This document shows positions 7,285-17,194 of a stretch of DNA of 64,000 nt, one piece after another. The stretch's first letter is position 1, and each line of letters starts with the position of its first letter. The stretch spans positions 1 to 64,000 of the forward strand of contig NZ_NOXT01000108.1 of the NCBI RefSeq assembly GCF_002251755.1, given 5' to 3'. The notes beneath the pieces were generated by a model. The model did no database searches, had not been told where the DNA came from, and worked only from the letters and a program-made list of their open reading frames with translations. This stretch comes from Sandarakinorhabdus cyanobacteriorum. Its GTDB lineage: Bacteria; Pseudomonadota; Alphaproteobacteria; Sphingomonadales; Sphingomonadaceae. Both the position numbers and the translations under genes were made by a program.

Positions 7285-9612
7285 TCAGAACCGCACGCCC
7301 ACCATCACGCTGAACGTGCGCGGGTCACCATAATAAACCGTCTGGATATTCCCCACCGAACTGAACTCCTGCCCGTCCGTCCGGTACAGCCGGTCAAACA
7401 GATTCTTCACGCCCGCCTGGCCATACCAGCGGCCACCGGCCGCATCATAACGCACCAGCGCGTTGGCCAGCCAATAGCCCGGCTCGGTCAGGCCGGGGCG
7501 GTTGTCCACGCTCAGGAAATGCTTGCCAACATGGCGGGCATCCACGCCCAGCGTGATGCTGCCCTCGCCCACCGGGATGCGATAATCGGTGGCCAGGTTC
7601 AGCGTGATCGGCGGCGCAAAGGCCGGCTCGCAGGTCACGGCATTGCCGGTCGGGTTGCAGCTGAAGCTTTGCGGCGGCACCCGGCGCCCGTCGTTGAACA
7701 CATCATATTTGGCATCGAGATAGCCAAGGCTGCCGCGCAGGGTCCAATATTTGGTCGGCTTGGCCGTGGCCTCCAGTTCAAAGCCCCAGATGGACATCTT
7801 GCCGGCGTTCAGCACCGGGAACACCCCCGTCGACCCCACGGTGCCGCCGCCCACACGCGCCTGGAAATCGCGGAAATCGCTGTAGAACAGGCTGGCCGCG
7901 ACAAACAGCTTGGCATCGGCAAAGCTGCCCTTGGCGCCGGTTTCATAGGTCCACACGGTTTCCGGGTTGAAGCGCGTCACCAGCGTCGGCGCGCCGTTCA
8001 CCACCAGCGTCAGATCATTCACACTGTTGGCACGGCCGTTGAACCCGCCCGACTTGAAGCCACGGGCAGCCGAGACATAAAGCAGGCTGTCATCGCCCGG
8101 CTTGTACGACAGGGTGAAACTGGGCGTCCACGCGCCAAATTCGGCCTTGTTGTCGAGGTTCAGCGGCGCCGGCAGATTGTCCGGGAAGCGGAACGCGACA
8201 TTGTTCAGAAACGCCTGGTTCGAGGCCGTGGTGGTGAAGCGATTGTAGGTCCGCTCCTCCCAGGTGTAACGCAGGCCGGCCGTGAAGCTCAGCGCCTCGG
8301 TGAACTTGTAGCTTGCCTGGCCAAAGGCGGCATAGCTCTTGGTGCGCTGGGCATCATCGATCAGCCGCGTGAAGGTCACCGGGCCGCCCAGGAAGGTGAA
8401 CAGGTCATCGGCATAGGCTTCCTGGTGCGACCGCACCCGCTCGTTCAGGTAAAACAGCCCGAACACGCCGGAGAATTTCTCCGTGTTCCACTTCAGCTGC
8501 ATTTCCTGGCTGAACTGGCGCTGGTCGATCCCCACGAACACATCGCCCATCTCGGTTTCGGCGGCATCGATGTCGATGAACAGGTCCGGGTCCAGCTTGC
8601 GCCAGCTGGTGATGCTGGTCAGGGTGATGGCGTCGTTCACCGTCCAGTTGGCGGTGATATTGGCGCCCCAATGGTCAAGCTTCTGGCCTTCATTGCCGCG
8701 GAAGCTGGTTGAGGCGCGGAAATCATAACGGCCATAGGGCTCGGCCGGCACCGCCGTGCGCACGCCAGCCGGGAACAGGCTGGTCTGGATCAGCGGCGCG
8801 GTGGGATAGCCCAGGGTCAGGGCATTGCGCTGCCGGTTGTAATCGCCCGACATCAGGATTTCGAGATTGTCGGTCGCCTGTGCACGCAGGATGGACCGGA
8901 AGGTCAGGCTGTCCCGGTCGTTGTACTTGCGGCCCGTGCGCGGATCGGTCACCAGGCCATCGCGCTTGTCCCACTGGCCCGCCAGGCTCAGCGCCAGCCG
9001 GTCGCCACCCAGCGGTGCAGATACATAGCCGTTCAGCACCCACTGGTTGTAGCTGCCATATTGCACCGAGGCTTCGGCGCGCGTGTCGGTGAAGCTGGGC
9101 TTGCGGCTGACGATGGACAGGGCGCCGCCCGTGGTGTTCTTGCCATAAAGCGTGCCCTGCGGCCCGCGCAGCACCTCGATCCGCTCGACATCGAACAGAT
9201 TGAGCAGCGCGCCCTGGATGCGGGACAGATAGACACCATCGACATAGATGCCGACGGCCGGATCGAACGTCTGCAGCGCATCGGGCTGGCCCAGGCCGCG
9301 GATGAAGATATTGGCACTCGCCGCCGAACCACGCCCCTGCACCAGGTTGAGGTTGGGCGCCGTGCCTTGCAGGCCCGACAGGTCAACCGCCTGGAATTTC
9401 TGCAGATCGGCCTGCGAAAAGGCGGTGACGGCCACCGGTACGTCGATCAGCTTTTCCTCACGCCGGCGGGCCGACACCACAATCTCGGCGGATTCAACGC
9501 TGTCGTCCGCCGCCACGGCCGCGGCCGCCTGATCGGCCTGCGCCGCCACCGGCAGCGCACCCAGCAGCCCCACACCGGCCAACAGCATCATGCGCACACG
9601 CATTGTCATCAT
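7285..9612 (-). CDS. TonB-dependent outer-membrane receptor
   Basis: A 775-residue outer-membrane receptor with a signal peptide (cleavage after ALPVAAQA). A TonB-box-like stretch EIVVSARRREEKLIDVPVAV leads into the plug domain, which contains IFIRGLGQPDALQTFDPAVGIYVDGVYLSR and VEVLRGPQGTLYGKNTTGGAL. A 22-strand barrel follows and ends in the typical C-terminal Phe (FSVMVGVRF). This is the pesticin/Caulobacter-type receptor common in sphingomonads. The substrate is unknown, and no siderophore or polysaccharide gene is next to it. The start at 9612 has a GGGGAG Shine-Dalgarno. It is divergent from a TetR gene with about 150 bp between, so that regulator may control it. Confidence 0.92.
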   Translation of the reverse strand: MMTMRVRMMLLAGVGLLGALPVAAQADQAAAAVAADDSVESAEIVVSARRREEKLIDVPVAVTAFSQADLQKFQAVDLSGLQGTAPNLNLVQGRGSAASANIFIRGLGQPDALQTFDPAVGIYVDGVYLSRIQGALLNLFDVERIEVLRGPQGTLYGKNTTGGALSIVSRKPSFTDTRAEASVQYGSYNQWVLNGYVSAPLGGDRLALSLAGQWDKRDGLVTDPRTGRKYNDRDSLTFRSILRAQATDNLEILMSGDYNRQRNALTLGYPTAPLIQTSLFPAGVRTAVPAEPYGRYDFRASTSFRGNEGQKLDHWGANITANWTVNDAITLTSITSWRKLDPDLFIDIDAAETEMGDVFVGIDQRQFSQEMQLKWNTEKFSGVFGLFYLNERVRSHQEAYADDLFTFLGGPVTFTRLIDDAQRTKSYAAFGQASYKFTEALSFTAGLRYTWEERTYNRFTTTASNQAFLNNVAFRFPDNLPAPLNLDNKAEFGAWTPSFTLSYKPGDDSLLYVSAARGFKSGGFNGRANSVNDLTLVVNGAPTLVTRFNPETVWTYETGAKGSFADAKLFVAASLFYSDFRDFQARVGGGTVGSTGVFPVLNAGKMSIWGFELEATAKPTKYWTLRGSLGYLDAKYDVFNDGRRVPPQSFSCNPTGNAVTCEPAFAPPITLNLATDYRIPVGEGSITLGVDARHVGKHFLSVDNRPGLTEPGYWLANALVRYDAAGGRWYGQAGVKNLFDRLYRTDGQEFSSVGNIQTVYYGDPRTFSVMVGVRF

Positions 9613-9759
9613 CGCTCTCCCCACCAGGGCCGGGCCGCTTCCGATGGCCGGGCTTGTTTCTGCTTGGGCAATGGAATACTGAAACCTGAACCAGGATTCA
9701 ACTCTGGAACAAGACAGGCCGGCAATTTGTGGCTATTGGGGGCGGGATTGGCTGAGGAT

Positions 9760-10392
9760 GTGACTTTGCAGCAACAAGCGCCCCCCTTGCCGGTGGCCGC
9801 CGCCGACAAGACCCCGCGCACCGCCCGCGGGCAGCGCACCGTGCGCATCATCCTGGATGCCGCCGCCGCCGAATTTGGCGAGCGCGGCTATCACGACGGC
9901 AGCATCGCGCGCATCGCCCAGCGCGCCGGCGTCGCCATCGGCAGCTTCTACACCTGGTTCGATTCGAAAGAGGCGGTGTTCCGCGCGCTCGTGGCCGACA
10001 TGAGCCGCCAGGTGCGCGAGCATGTCGTGCCGCACATATTGGCGGCGCCCGATCGCCTGTCCGGCGAACGCGCCGGCCTCGCCGCCTTTCTCGATTTCGT
10101 CCGCACCCACAAGGCGCTCTATCGCATCATCGATGAAAGCGCCTTCGTCGCCGAAGACGCCTATCGCGCCCATTATGTCAGCGTCGCCGAAGGCTATGCC
10201 ACCTCATTGGCCCAAGCCTTCGGCAAGGGTGAGGTTTCGGATGGCGACTGGCAGGTGCGCGCCTGGGCCATCATGGGCATGAACGTGTTCCTGGGCCTGA
10301 AGTTCGGCGTTTGGGATGAAACGCGCAGCACGGCCGACATTGCTGCGGCTGCCCACGCCCTGATCAGCGACGGTCTGGCGCCGCGCCGCTGA
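9760..10392 (+). CDS. TetR/AcrR family transcriptional regulator
   Basis: A 210-residue regulator. The N-terminal helix-turn-helix is at about residues 20-65: RTVRIILDAAAAEFGERGYHD, then IARIAQRAGVAIGSFYTWFDSKEAVFRALV. The C-terminal ligand-binding half includes FLDFVRTHKALYRIIDE. I chose GTG 9760, which is preceded by GAGG. It is divergently arranged with the TonB receptor gene. TetR regulators commonly repress a divergent neighbour, so the 147-bp gap 9613-9759 probably holds both promoters and the operator. The ligand is unknown. Confidence 0.88.
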   Translation: MTLQQQAPPLPVAAADKTPRTARGQRTVRIILDAAAAEFGERGYHDGSIARIAQRAGVAIGSFYTWFDSKEAVFRALVADMSRQVREHVVPHILAAPDRLSGERAGLAAFLDFVRTHKALYRIIDESAFVAEDAYRAHYVSVAEGYATSLAQAFGKGEVSDGDWQVRAWAIMGMNVFLGLKFGVWDETRSTADIAAAAHALISDGLAPRR

Positions 10393-10544
10393 CCCGCACG
10401 GGCCGGATTTCGGCCTTGCACATTACAGTCATGTAACTATTGTGAAGGCAGCCGGCACCGGCTCGGCCGTTCCCCCCTGTTATGGCCCAGCCGGGTCGCG
10501 GGGGCACTGGCCCACCCAGACACCCCCGCGACAGCCGGCACCCG

Positions 10545-11186
10545 TCAGGTTCGCCGGTCGGCGCGGTCAACCAGCCAACCCAACCCGATCGCCAGCCCAA
10601 AGCCCAGCAGCGCCAGCGCCGCCATGCCGGCCGGGCTTGGCGGCTCGCCCGGCACGGCATTGACCGCGCCCAGCACCAGCAAACCGAAAAACCAGCCCAG
10701 CGCCGGCCGGGCCGCCTGCCCCGCCGCCACGCGCCGGCCCACCCACCAGGCCACCGCCAGGCCGAGCAGACCCGCTACCACCAGCATCTCCAGCACCGGC
10801 AAATTCCACAGCCCCAGGCCCAGTTTCAGCGTGCCGCCCGGCCACAGCAGCAGATCAGGCCGGTGCACGACGAAATCGGCCACCCAGTGCGAGAAAACCG
10901 CCACGCCCAGCCACAAAGCGGTCACGCCATACCAGCGTGCGGCCACCGCAGCCGCCGCCAGCGACCACAATATCGCCGCCAAAAGACTGTGCGTATAAGG
11001 CATGTGATACAAATCGAGCGGCGATCCGGGCAGGCCGGGCACCACCCGCAGCTTCTCCACCCCCGCCCAGATCAGCCCGGCCCAGCCAATGTCCATCAGC
11101 TGCGCCGCCCCCACACAGGCCCAGAACGGCAGCTGCGGCCGCACCGTCTTCACCGCCACCGATGCCGCGAAATGCCCGATGAACAT
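10545..11186 (-). CDS. Multi-pass membrane protein, metal-dependent-hydrolase-like
   Basis: A 213-residue protein with about six hydrophobic segments. The N-terminal part carries polar residues typical of the YdjM/DUF457-like membrane hydrolase group: MFIGHFAASV, AQLMDIGWAG, HMPYTHSLLAA and FSHWVADFVVHRPDL. The spaced His and Asp residues could bind metal. The substrate is unknown. I use ATG 11186, which overlaps the stop of the DoxX-like gene by one base; an extension to 11477 would lie over that gene. It is the last gene of the recN operon. Confidence 0.65.
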   Translation of the reverse strand: MFIGHFAASVAVKTVRPQLPFWACVGAAQLMDIGWAGLIWAGVEKLRVVPGLPGSPLDLYHMPYTHSLLAAILWSLAAAAVAARWYGVTALWLGVAVFSHWVADFVVHRPDLLLWPGGTLKLGLGLWNLPVLEMLVVAGLLGLAVAWWVGRRVAAGQAARPALGWFFGLLVLGAVNAVPGEPPSPAGMAALALLGFGLAIGLGWLVDRADRRT

Positions 11187-11599
11187 CAGCGCCTCCCCCC
11201 GAATGGCCAATGGGTGACGCCGCCAGCCCACAGCGCCCACCACACGATCACGGGCTGCGCCAGCAACCGCGGCCCATGATAACCCCAGCCCAGGATTTGC
11301 CCATTGATCGCAATGCCTTCCACGGCATGCTTGATATTCGCCGGGAACACGCACACCGCATAGGCCGCCAAACCCCAGGCCGCCGCCACCCGCAGGCGCG
11401 GGATCATCAGGCCAATCGCGCCGGCAATTTCCGCCACCCCCGTCGCCAGCACCACATCGCGCGGAAACGGTACCCAATCCGGCACGATGGGCAGAAAACC
11501 ATCCGGGCTTTTCAGATGGATAACACCAACCGCCGCATAGGCGATGGCCAGCATGGCCCGTGCAACCCTGCGGGCAGGCGCCTCAGCGCCCATCCGCAT
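11186..11599 (-). CDS. DoxX-like membrane protein
   Basis: A 137-residue protein with four predicted membrane helices. It resembles the DoxX/DoxD-like family: AMLAIAYAAVGVIHLKSPDGFL, ATGVAEIAGAIGLMIPRLRVAAAWGLAAYAVCVFPANIKHA, and a final helix ending in WPFGGRR. The start overlaps the 3' end of the serine hydrolase gene by 17 bases if ATG 11599 is used; ATG 11593 is equally possible. It is coupled to the downstream membrane gene. No catalytic role is evident; DoxX relatives are linked to redox or quinone processes, but that is only family context. Confidence 0.72.
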   Translation of the reverse strand: MRMGAEAPARRVARAMLAIAYAAVGVIHLKSPDGFLPIVPDWVPFPRDVVLATGVAEIAGAIGLMIPRLRVAAAWGLAAYAVCVFPANIKHAVEGIAINGQILGWGYHGPRLLAQPVIVWWALWAGGVTHWPFGGRR

Positions 11600-12911
11600 C
11601 CCGCGCCAGCGCCGCAGCCAGATCCCTGTCGCGCGGCAAGGTCGAATCGCCCATGGTCTGCAGCATCAGCACCACGCCGAACTGCCGGACCCGGTCGGCC
11701 ATGAACAAGGTGCCGGCAGCCCCGCCCCAGCCATAGGCATCAGCGGTGCCGCCACCCCAGGTCGATGTCGCCGCCTGGCCCGTGCCCCGGGTGTCGAACA
11801 GGGTGACCCGCCCGCCAGCGCCATAGCCATGGCTGCCATCGAAAAACACGCCCGGCGGCAGCAAATTGCTGGTCGCCAACCGCGCCACACCGCGCGGCAA
11901 AATGGTGCGGCCTTCAAATTGCCCTTCGTTCAGAACCATTTGCGCAAACCTGGCATAATCGCGCGCCGAACTCACCAACCCGCCACCGCCCGAAAGCAGC
12001 TTGGGCCGGGTGGTGAATCCATCCTTTTCCAGCAGCGAAATCGGGATCGGCTTGTCCAGCCGCTTGGTGGTGCCGGGCGCCGTCCACAGATAATTGGCCG
12101 CCAGCCGCGCCTTGTCCTGCGCCCAGAAACCGGTGTCCCGCATCCCCAGCGGCCCCAGGATCTGCTGCTCCAGCACCGTGTCGAACGTCTTGCTGGTCAG
12201 GCGTTCCAGCAGGGCGCCGGCCACGTCGAGGCCCACCGAATATTTCCACGCCGTTCCCGGATCCAGCACCAGCGGCAGCCCGGCCAGCGCCGTGGCCATC
12301 ACCTGCAGATCGGGCAGCGGCCCCTCGCCCGGTTGCAGGAAGGCCGGCACGCTGCCCGGCTGGATGCCGATCCGCCTATATTCCTTCTCCAGCGGGCCGT
12401 TGCCATTGATGGAATAGGAAAAACCGGCCGTGTGGGTCAGCAGGTGGCGCACCGTGATCGGCCGCGCCGCCGGCCGCGATTCCAGCCCCTTGGCCGGATC
12501 GATCAGCACAGTCATCTGCCGGAACTCCGGCATGATGTCGGCGATCGGCTGGTCCAGCTTCAATTCGCCGGTGGCCACCCGCTGCATGATCGCCATGGCG
12601 GTAATCGGCTTCGACATGGAATAGACCCGCCACAGCGTGTCGGGCGTCACCTTGGTGCTGCCGCCAAAGGCCGTGACACCGGCCGAAACAAACACCGGCT
12701 TGTGCTTGCCGGGTTCCACCAGCGCCACCACCGCCCCTGGTACCCGCCCTTGCGCCACATATTCATCAATCAACGACTGCACCGCATCATGGCGCAACGG
12801 CGCCAACGGCGGCAGCGGCAGTTGCGCACCGGCCCGGCCTGCCGCACCCGCCCCGGCCGCCGCCATGGCAATGGCCTGCAACATCTGGCGCCGATCAACC
12901 GCGTGCATCAT
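11583..12911 (-). CDS. Beta-lactamase-family serine hydrolase
   Basis: A 442-residue protein of the class C beta-lactamase/esterase (EstB, PBP4*) fold, exported by a Tat-like leader (DRRQMLQAIAMAAAGAGAAG). The SxxK nucleophile motif is SMSK (in WRVYSMSKPITAMA). The second motif is Y-S-V in WKYSVGLDVAGALLERL, and WGGGTADAYGWGGAAGT is the probable third motif region. Family members act as esterases, D-aminopeptidases or beta-lactamases, and sequence alone does not discriminate. The gene starts immediately after recN and overlaps the next gene, so it sits in the recN operon. Confidence 0.85.
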   Translation of the reverse strand: MMHAVDRRQMLQAIAMAAAGAGAAGRAGAQLPLPPLAPLRHDAVQSLIDEYVAQGRVPGAVVALVEPGKHKPVFVSAGVTAFGGSTKVTPDTLWRVYSMSKPITAMAIMQRVATGELKLDQPIADIMPEFRQMTVLIDPAKGLESRPAARPITVRHLLTHTAGFSYSINGNGPLEKEYRRIGIQPGSVPAFLQPGEGPLPDLQVMATALAGLPLVLDPGTAWKYSVGLDVAGALLERLTSKTFDTVLEQQILGPLGMRDTGFWAQDKARLAANYLWTAPGTTKRLDKPIPISLLEKDGFTTRPKLLSGGGGLVSSARDYARFAQMVLNEGQFEGRTILPRGVARLATSNLLPPGVFFDGSHGYGAGGRVTLFDTRGTGQAATSTWGGGTADAYGWGGAAGTLFMADRVRQFGVVLMLQTMGDSTLPRDRDLAAALARDADGR

Positions 12912-14564
12912 TCAATCCCCTTCCAGCAGGCGCCGGGCCTGGGCCCGGGCTTCGGGCGTCACGTCCGCCCCCGACAACATGCGGGCAATCTCTTCCTGCC
13001 GGGCCGCGGCGTCAAGCAACGCCAGATTGGTGCGCGCCATGCTGCCGTCGCTGGCCTTTTCGATGCGCCAATGGCTGTGGCCACGCGCCGCCACCTGCGG
13101 GCTGTGGGTCACCACCAGCACCTGGGCCTGGCCTGCCAGCCGCGCCAGCCGCTCGCCAATGGCAGAGGCCACGGCACCACCCACCCCGCGGTCAATCTCG
13201 TCAAAGATCATCGTGCCGGCGCTGCCCGTGCTGGCCAGCGCCACCTTCAACGCCAGGATGAAGCGCGACAATTCCCCGCCCGACGCGATTTTCATCAGCG
13301 GCGCGAAATCGGCGCCCGGATTGGTGGCAATCTCGAACTCCACCCGTTCCTGCCCCTCCGGCCCCCAGTCGCTCACTGGCAGCGCTGCCAACGCGGTGCG
13401 GAACCGGGCGGTATCCAGCTTCAGCGGGGCCAGTTCGCCGGCCACCGCTGAATCCAGCCGGGCTGCGGCTGCCGTGCGCGCGGCCGACAGCTGCGCCGCT
13501 GCCCGGCCATAGGCTGCTTCGGCCGCCGCCACCGCTGCATCCAGCGCCACCAGCCCACCCTCGCCTGCCACCAATGCGGCCGCACGGGCCTGCAGCGTTT
13601 CGGCCAACGCCGGCAGCGCATCGGCCTCCACCTTGTGCTTGCGCGCCATCGCCCGCAGCTCGAACAGCCGCGCCTCCACCTGTTCCAGCCGGGCCGGGTC
13701 GGCGTCCAGTGCCTGCGTCGCCTCGATCAGGCGGGTTTCAGCCTCGCCAGCCTCCACCAGCGCCCGGTCCAGCGCGGCCAGCGCCTCGGCCAGCAGATCA
13801 TGCTCTCCGCTGATCCGGTCAAGCCGGCGGGCGGCCTGGGCCAGCGTGGCGCTGCCCGTGGTCAATTGTCCGGCCACGGCCGCCAGATCATCGGCAATGC
13901 GCGCGCCCTTCTGCATGGCGGCACGGGCAAGGGCTAGTTCGCCCTCTTCCCCCACTTGGGCCGCGAGAGCCTGCAATTCGGCCACGGCATGATCCAGCCA
14001 CTCGCGGTCGCGCTGGTCCTCAGCCAACCGGGCCCTGGCGGCCTGTGCCTCGGCTTCGGCCGCCTTCCACGCCGTCCAGGCCGTCCTGCAGTCCGCAACG
14101 GCTCCGCCCAGCCCGCCAAACTGGTCCAGCAGCGCGCGATGGCCCTTGGGGCTCAACAGGCCGCGCTCGTCATGCTGGCCATGGATTTCAACCAGCGCGC
14201 CGCCCAGTTCGCGCAGCAACGCCGCCGAGACCGGCTGGTCGTTCACAAAGGCCCGGCTGCCGCCATCGGCCTTCAACTGGCGGCGCAGGATGATCGGGCC
14301 ATCACCATCCAGCTCATGCTCGGCCAGCAGCGCCCGCACCGGGTGGTCCGCCGCAACCTCGAATTCGGCCACCACCCGCGCCGCTTCGCAGCCCGCGCGC
14401 ACCAGCCCGGCATCGGCACGATTGCCCAGCACGAGCCCCAGCGCATCCAGCAAGATGGACTTGCCGGCCCCGGTTTCTCCGGTCAGCACAACCAGCCCCG
14501 GCGCCAGATCCAGCGCCAGCGCCTCGATCAGCACGATATTCTGTATGGCAAGCCCGGTCAGCAC
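12912..14564 (-). CDS. recN: DNA repair protein RecN
   Basis: A 550-residue SMC-like ATPase acting in double-strand-break repair. Walker A is TGETGAGKSILLDALGLVLG at residues 28-47. Two long Ala/Glu-rich coiled-coil arms span about 150-360. The signature and Walker B regions are SGGELSRFILALKVAL and TMIFDEIDRGVGGAVA, followed by VLVVTHSPQVAARGH. Length is normal. It is the first gene of the reverse operon that continues into the serine hydrolase. No LexA box is obvious in the 249 bases upstream (14565-14813). Confidence 0.95.
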   Translation of the reverse strand: MLTGLAIQNIVLIEALALDLAPGLVVLTGETGAGKSILLDALGLVLGNRADAGLVRAGCEAARVVAEFEVAADHPVRALLAEHELDGDGPIILRRQLKADGGSRAFVNDQPVSAALLRELGGALVEIHGQHDERGLLSPKGHRALLDQFGGLGGAVADCRTAWTAWKAAEAEAQAARARLAEDQRDREWLDHAVAELQALAAQVGEEGELALARAAMQKGARIADDLAAVAGQLTTGSATLAQAARRLDRISGEHDLLAEALAALDRALVEAGEAETRLIEATQALDADPARLEQVEARLFELRAMARKHKVEADALPALAETLQARAAALVAGEGGLVALDAAVAAAEAAYGRAAAQLSAARTAAAARLDSAVAGELAPLKLDTARFRTALAALPVSDWGPEGQERVEFEIATNPGADFAPLMKIASGGELSRFILALKVALASTGSAGTMIFDEIDRGVGGAVASAIGERLARLAGQAQVLVVTHSPQVAARGHSHWRIEKASDGSMARTNLALLDAAARQEEIARMLSGADVTPEARAQARRLLEGD

Positions 14565-14813
14565 CTCGCCCTGTTAGCCGATTGCCCGCTCCCCAAGCGA
14601 GAGGCATTTTCAGCGCCTGCCCCGCCGCCTCGCAACCTAGGTCCACGCCATTCCCGCTTGCATGCCGGCGAAAATCGAATATAGGCGCGTGCTTCTTCCG
14701 TTGTTCCGGGATGAACCGGCCCGGCCATGTCGCATGGCCGCTGCGCAAGCTGGCCATGGTTCGCATCGGTTCCCGGAAATTCGCCGAACCAGATTGATTG
14801 ATACAGGTGCCCC
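14565..14813. promoter_or_regulatory. recN/rpmF divergent intergenic region
   Basis: A 249-bp gap between the recN start (reverse) and the rpmF start (forward). It should carry both promoters. I see a moderately AT-richer stretch around 14680-14700 but no convincing -35/-10 pair, operator or RNA gene. Confidence 0.4.
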
Positions 14814-14993
14814 ATGGCCGTTCCCAAGCGCAAGACCTCGCCTTCCCGCCGCAACATGCGTCGCAGCCATCATGCGCTCACCGCCACCCAGTTTCAGGAA
14901 TGCCCGAACTGCGGTGAACTGAAGCTGCCCCACAATGTGTGCGGTGCTTGCGGTTTCTACAACGGCCGCGAAGTCGTCGCCGTCGAAGCCTGA
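14814..14993 (+). CDS. rpmF: 50S ribosomal protein L32
   Basis: A 59-residue L32. The N-terminus is [22 protein letters not shown] zinc-ribbon cysteine set follows: CPNCGE at residues 30-35 and CGACGF at 43-48, so it is of the four-cysteine, zinc-binding type. ATG 14814 is the only sensible start. The order rpmF-plsX-fabH is conserved widely in bacteria and links ribosome and membrane-lipid synthesis. plsX begins about 30 bases downstream. Confidence 0.95.
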   Translation: MAVPKRKTSPSRRNMRRSHHALTATQFQECPNCGELKLPHNVCGACGFYNGREVVAVEA

Positions 14994-15025
14994 TTGCTGG
15001 CCAACGCCGGTTTGGCCCGCGCATC

Positions 15026-16096
15026 ATGACCGCCACGCCGCCTGCGGGCCCGATCATCGCCCTCGATGTGATGAGCGGCGAATCCGGTGTGGCCGAAGCC
15101 GTTGCCGCCGCTGATATTGCGGCGGAACGCTACCCGCGCCTGTCGTTCCTGCTGTTCGGGCAGGAAGCCGCCATCGCCCCCGAGCTGGCGCGCCACCCGC
15201 GCCTGGCCGGCCGCGCCCGCATCATCAACAGCGATGATGTGGTGTCCATGCGCGACAAGCCCAGCCAAGTGCTGCGCCGCGCCAGCACCACCTCCATGGG
15301 CATGGCCATTGATGCAGTGAAGCAGGGTGAGGCGCATGCCGCCGTGTCGGCCGGCAACACCGGTGCCCTGATGGCCATCGCGCTGTTTGCCCTGCGCACC
15401 ATGAAGGGCATTGATCGCCCGGCACTCGCCGCGATCCTGCCCACGCTGAAATCCGAATCGGTGATGCTCGATCTCGGCGCCAACACCGAATGCGATGCCA
15501 CCAACCTGGTGCAGTTCGCCGTGATGGGCGCGGCCTTTGCGCGCACCGTGCTCGGCCTCGAACGCCCGCGCCTCGGCCTGCTCAACATCGGCGAGGAAGA
15601 GCTGAAGGGCACCGAGGAACTGCGCACCGCCGCCACCATCCTCAAATCCGCCCAGCTGCCGATGGATTTCGTCGGCTTTGTCGAGGGGGACAAGATTGGC
15701 ACCGGCGATGTCGATGTCGTCGTCACCGATGGCTTCTCCGGCAACATCGCGCTGAAAACCGCCGAAGGCACCAGCCGGCTCGTCACCGGCCTGCTCGGCA
15801 ACGCCTTTCGCGCCTCCATCTGGGGCAAGCTCGGCTATTTCATCGCCCGCAGCGCGCTGCAGTCGCTGCGCAACCATCTCGATCCCAACGCCCACAACGG
15901 TGCGGTGTTCCTTGGACTCAATGGCCTTGTGGTGAAAAGCCATGGCAGCGCCAACGCACGCGGGCTGGCCAATGCCATCGGGGTGGCGCATGATCTGGTT
16001 CGCGATGATGTGGGCCGCCGCATCAGCGCCGATCTGGCCGGCATCAGAATGGGCCCGACCATTGGCGACTCCACGACGGAACCCAACGCCGCATGA
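15026..16096 (+). CDS. plsX: Phosphate acyltransferase PlsX
   Basis: A 356-residue enzyme that makes acyl-phosphate from acyl-ACP, the first step of phosphatidic acid synthesis by PlsX/PlsY. Typical segments are [12 protein letters not shown] (in place of the usual ALDAMGGD), [66 protein letters not shown] and [16 protein letters not shown] start at ATG 15026, giving normal length; a frame open from 14939 lies over rpmF. It overlaps fabH by four bases (ATGA). Confidence 0.94.
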   Translation: MTATPPAGPIIALDVMSGESGVAEAVAAADIAAERYPRLSFLLFGQEAAIAPELARHPRLAGRARIINSDDVVSMRDKPSQVLRRASTTSMGMAIDAVKQGEAHAAVSAGNTGALMAIALFALRTMKGIDRPALAAILPTLKSESVMLDLGANTECDATNLVQFAVMGAAFARTVLGLERPRLGLLNIGEEELKGTEELRTAATILKSAQLPMDFVGFVEGDKIGTGDVDVVVTDGFSGNIALKTAEGTSRLVTGLLGNAFRASIWGKLGYFIARSALQSLRNHLDPNAHNGAVFLGLNGLVVKSHGSANARGLANAIGVAHDLVRDDVGRRISADLAGIRMGPTIGDSTTEPNAA

Positions 16097-17082
16097 CCAG
16101 CCCCACCGCCCGACGCCGCTCGGTCATCACCGGCACCGGCAGCTATCTGCCGCAAACCATTCTCACCAACGATGATCTCGCCGCCCGGCTCGACACGTCG
16201 GATGAATGGATCATCGAACGCACCGGCATCCGCCGCCGCCATATCGCCGCCGAAGGCGAATTCACCTCCGATCTTGGCGCCGAAGCCGCCCGCCGCGCCT
16301 TGGCGGCTGCCGGCTGCACCCCCGATGACATCGATCTGATCGTCGTCGCCACCGCCACGCCCGATCAAACCTTTCCGGCCGTGGCCACCGTGATCCAGCA
16401 CAAGCTGGGGATGACGCACGGGGTCGCCTTCGATGTCGCCGCTGTCTGCTCCGGCTTTCTCTATGCCCTCACCGTGGCCGACGCCCTGCTCACCACCGGC
16501 GCACACAATCGGGCGCTGGTGATTGGCGCCGAAACCTTCTCCCGCCTGCTCGATTGGGAAGACCGCACCACCGCCGTGCTGTTTGGCGATGGGGCTGGCG
16601 CCATCGTGCTTGAAGCCCAGGCCCAGGCGGGCACCACCGATGATCGCGGCGTGCTGGCCAGCCGTCTGCACAGCGATGGCCGCTACAATGATCTCCTCTA
16701 TGTCGATGGCGGCCCCGGCTCCACCGGCAGCACCGGCCATCTGCGCATGAAGGGCAAGGAAGTCTTCCGCCATGCTGTCACCAACCTGTCCAGCGTGATG
16801 GGCGAGGTGCTGGATGCGGCCGGCCTTGCCCCCGCCGATGTCGCCTGGGTGGTGCCACACCAGGCCAATCTGCGCATATTGGAGGCCACTGCAAAGAAGC
16901 TCGGCCTTGATCCAGGCCAGGTGGTGGTCACGGTCGATTCCCACGCCAACACCTCCGCCGCCTCGGTGCCGCTGGCGCTCGACACGGCGGTGCGCGATGG
17001 CCGCATCCAGCCTGGCGACCTGCTCCTGCTCGAAGCGATGGGCGGCGGTTTCACCTGGGGCGCTGCCGCCGTTCGGTGGTGA
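16093..17082 (+). CDS. fabH: 3-oxoacyl-ACP synthase III
   Basis: A 329-residue KAS III that condenses acetyl-CoA with malonyl-ACP to start fatty-acid synthesis. The Cys-His-Asn triad is visible: Cys in [13 protein letters not shown], His in [11 protein letters not shown] and Asn in [12 protein letters not shown]. The C-terminal [22 protein letters not shown] is typical. It is coupled to plsX by an ATGA overlap. The stop lies within a duplicated GTGAAACTTT motif (about 17080-17099) in the gap before ihfA. Confidence 0.95.
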   Translation: MTSPTARRRSVITGTGSYLPQTILTNDDLAARLDTSDEWIIERTGIRRRHIAAEGEFTSDLGAEAARRALAAAGCTPDDIDLIVVATATPDQTFPAVATVIQHKLGMTHGVAFDVAAVCSGFLYALTVADALLTTGAHNRALVIGAETFSRLLDWEDRTTAVLFGDGAGAIVLEAQAQAGTTDDRGVLASRLHSDGRYNDLLYVDGGPGSTGSTGHLRMKGKEVFRHAVTNLSSVMGEVLDAAGLAPADVAWVVPHQANLRILEATAKKLGLDPGQVVVTVDSHANTSAASVPLALDTAVRDGRIQPGDLLLLEAMGGGFTWGAAAVRW

Positions 17083-17194
17083 AACTTTCGTGAAACTTTT
17101 CAGTGGCGAATCGCCCAAAGCTGCGTAGAATCAGCGCAGCCAGCCAAGACCATAATCCACACAGGCTGGCGCGCGCAGGGTGGGGGGAGAACAG

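Noticed and set aside
7519-8712. 397-codon forward frame inside the TonB receptor gene
   Set aside because: Antisense shadow of a real gene in high-GC DNA; no domain.
11544-13451. 635-codon forward frame
   Set aside because: Antisense to the DoxX-like, serine hydrolase and recN genes, all clearly recognisable on the reverse strand.
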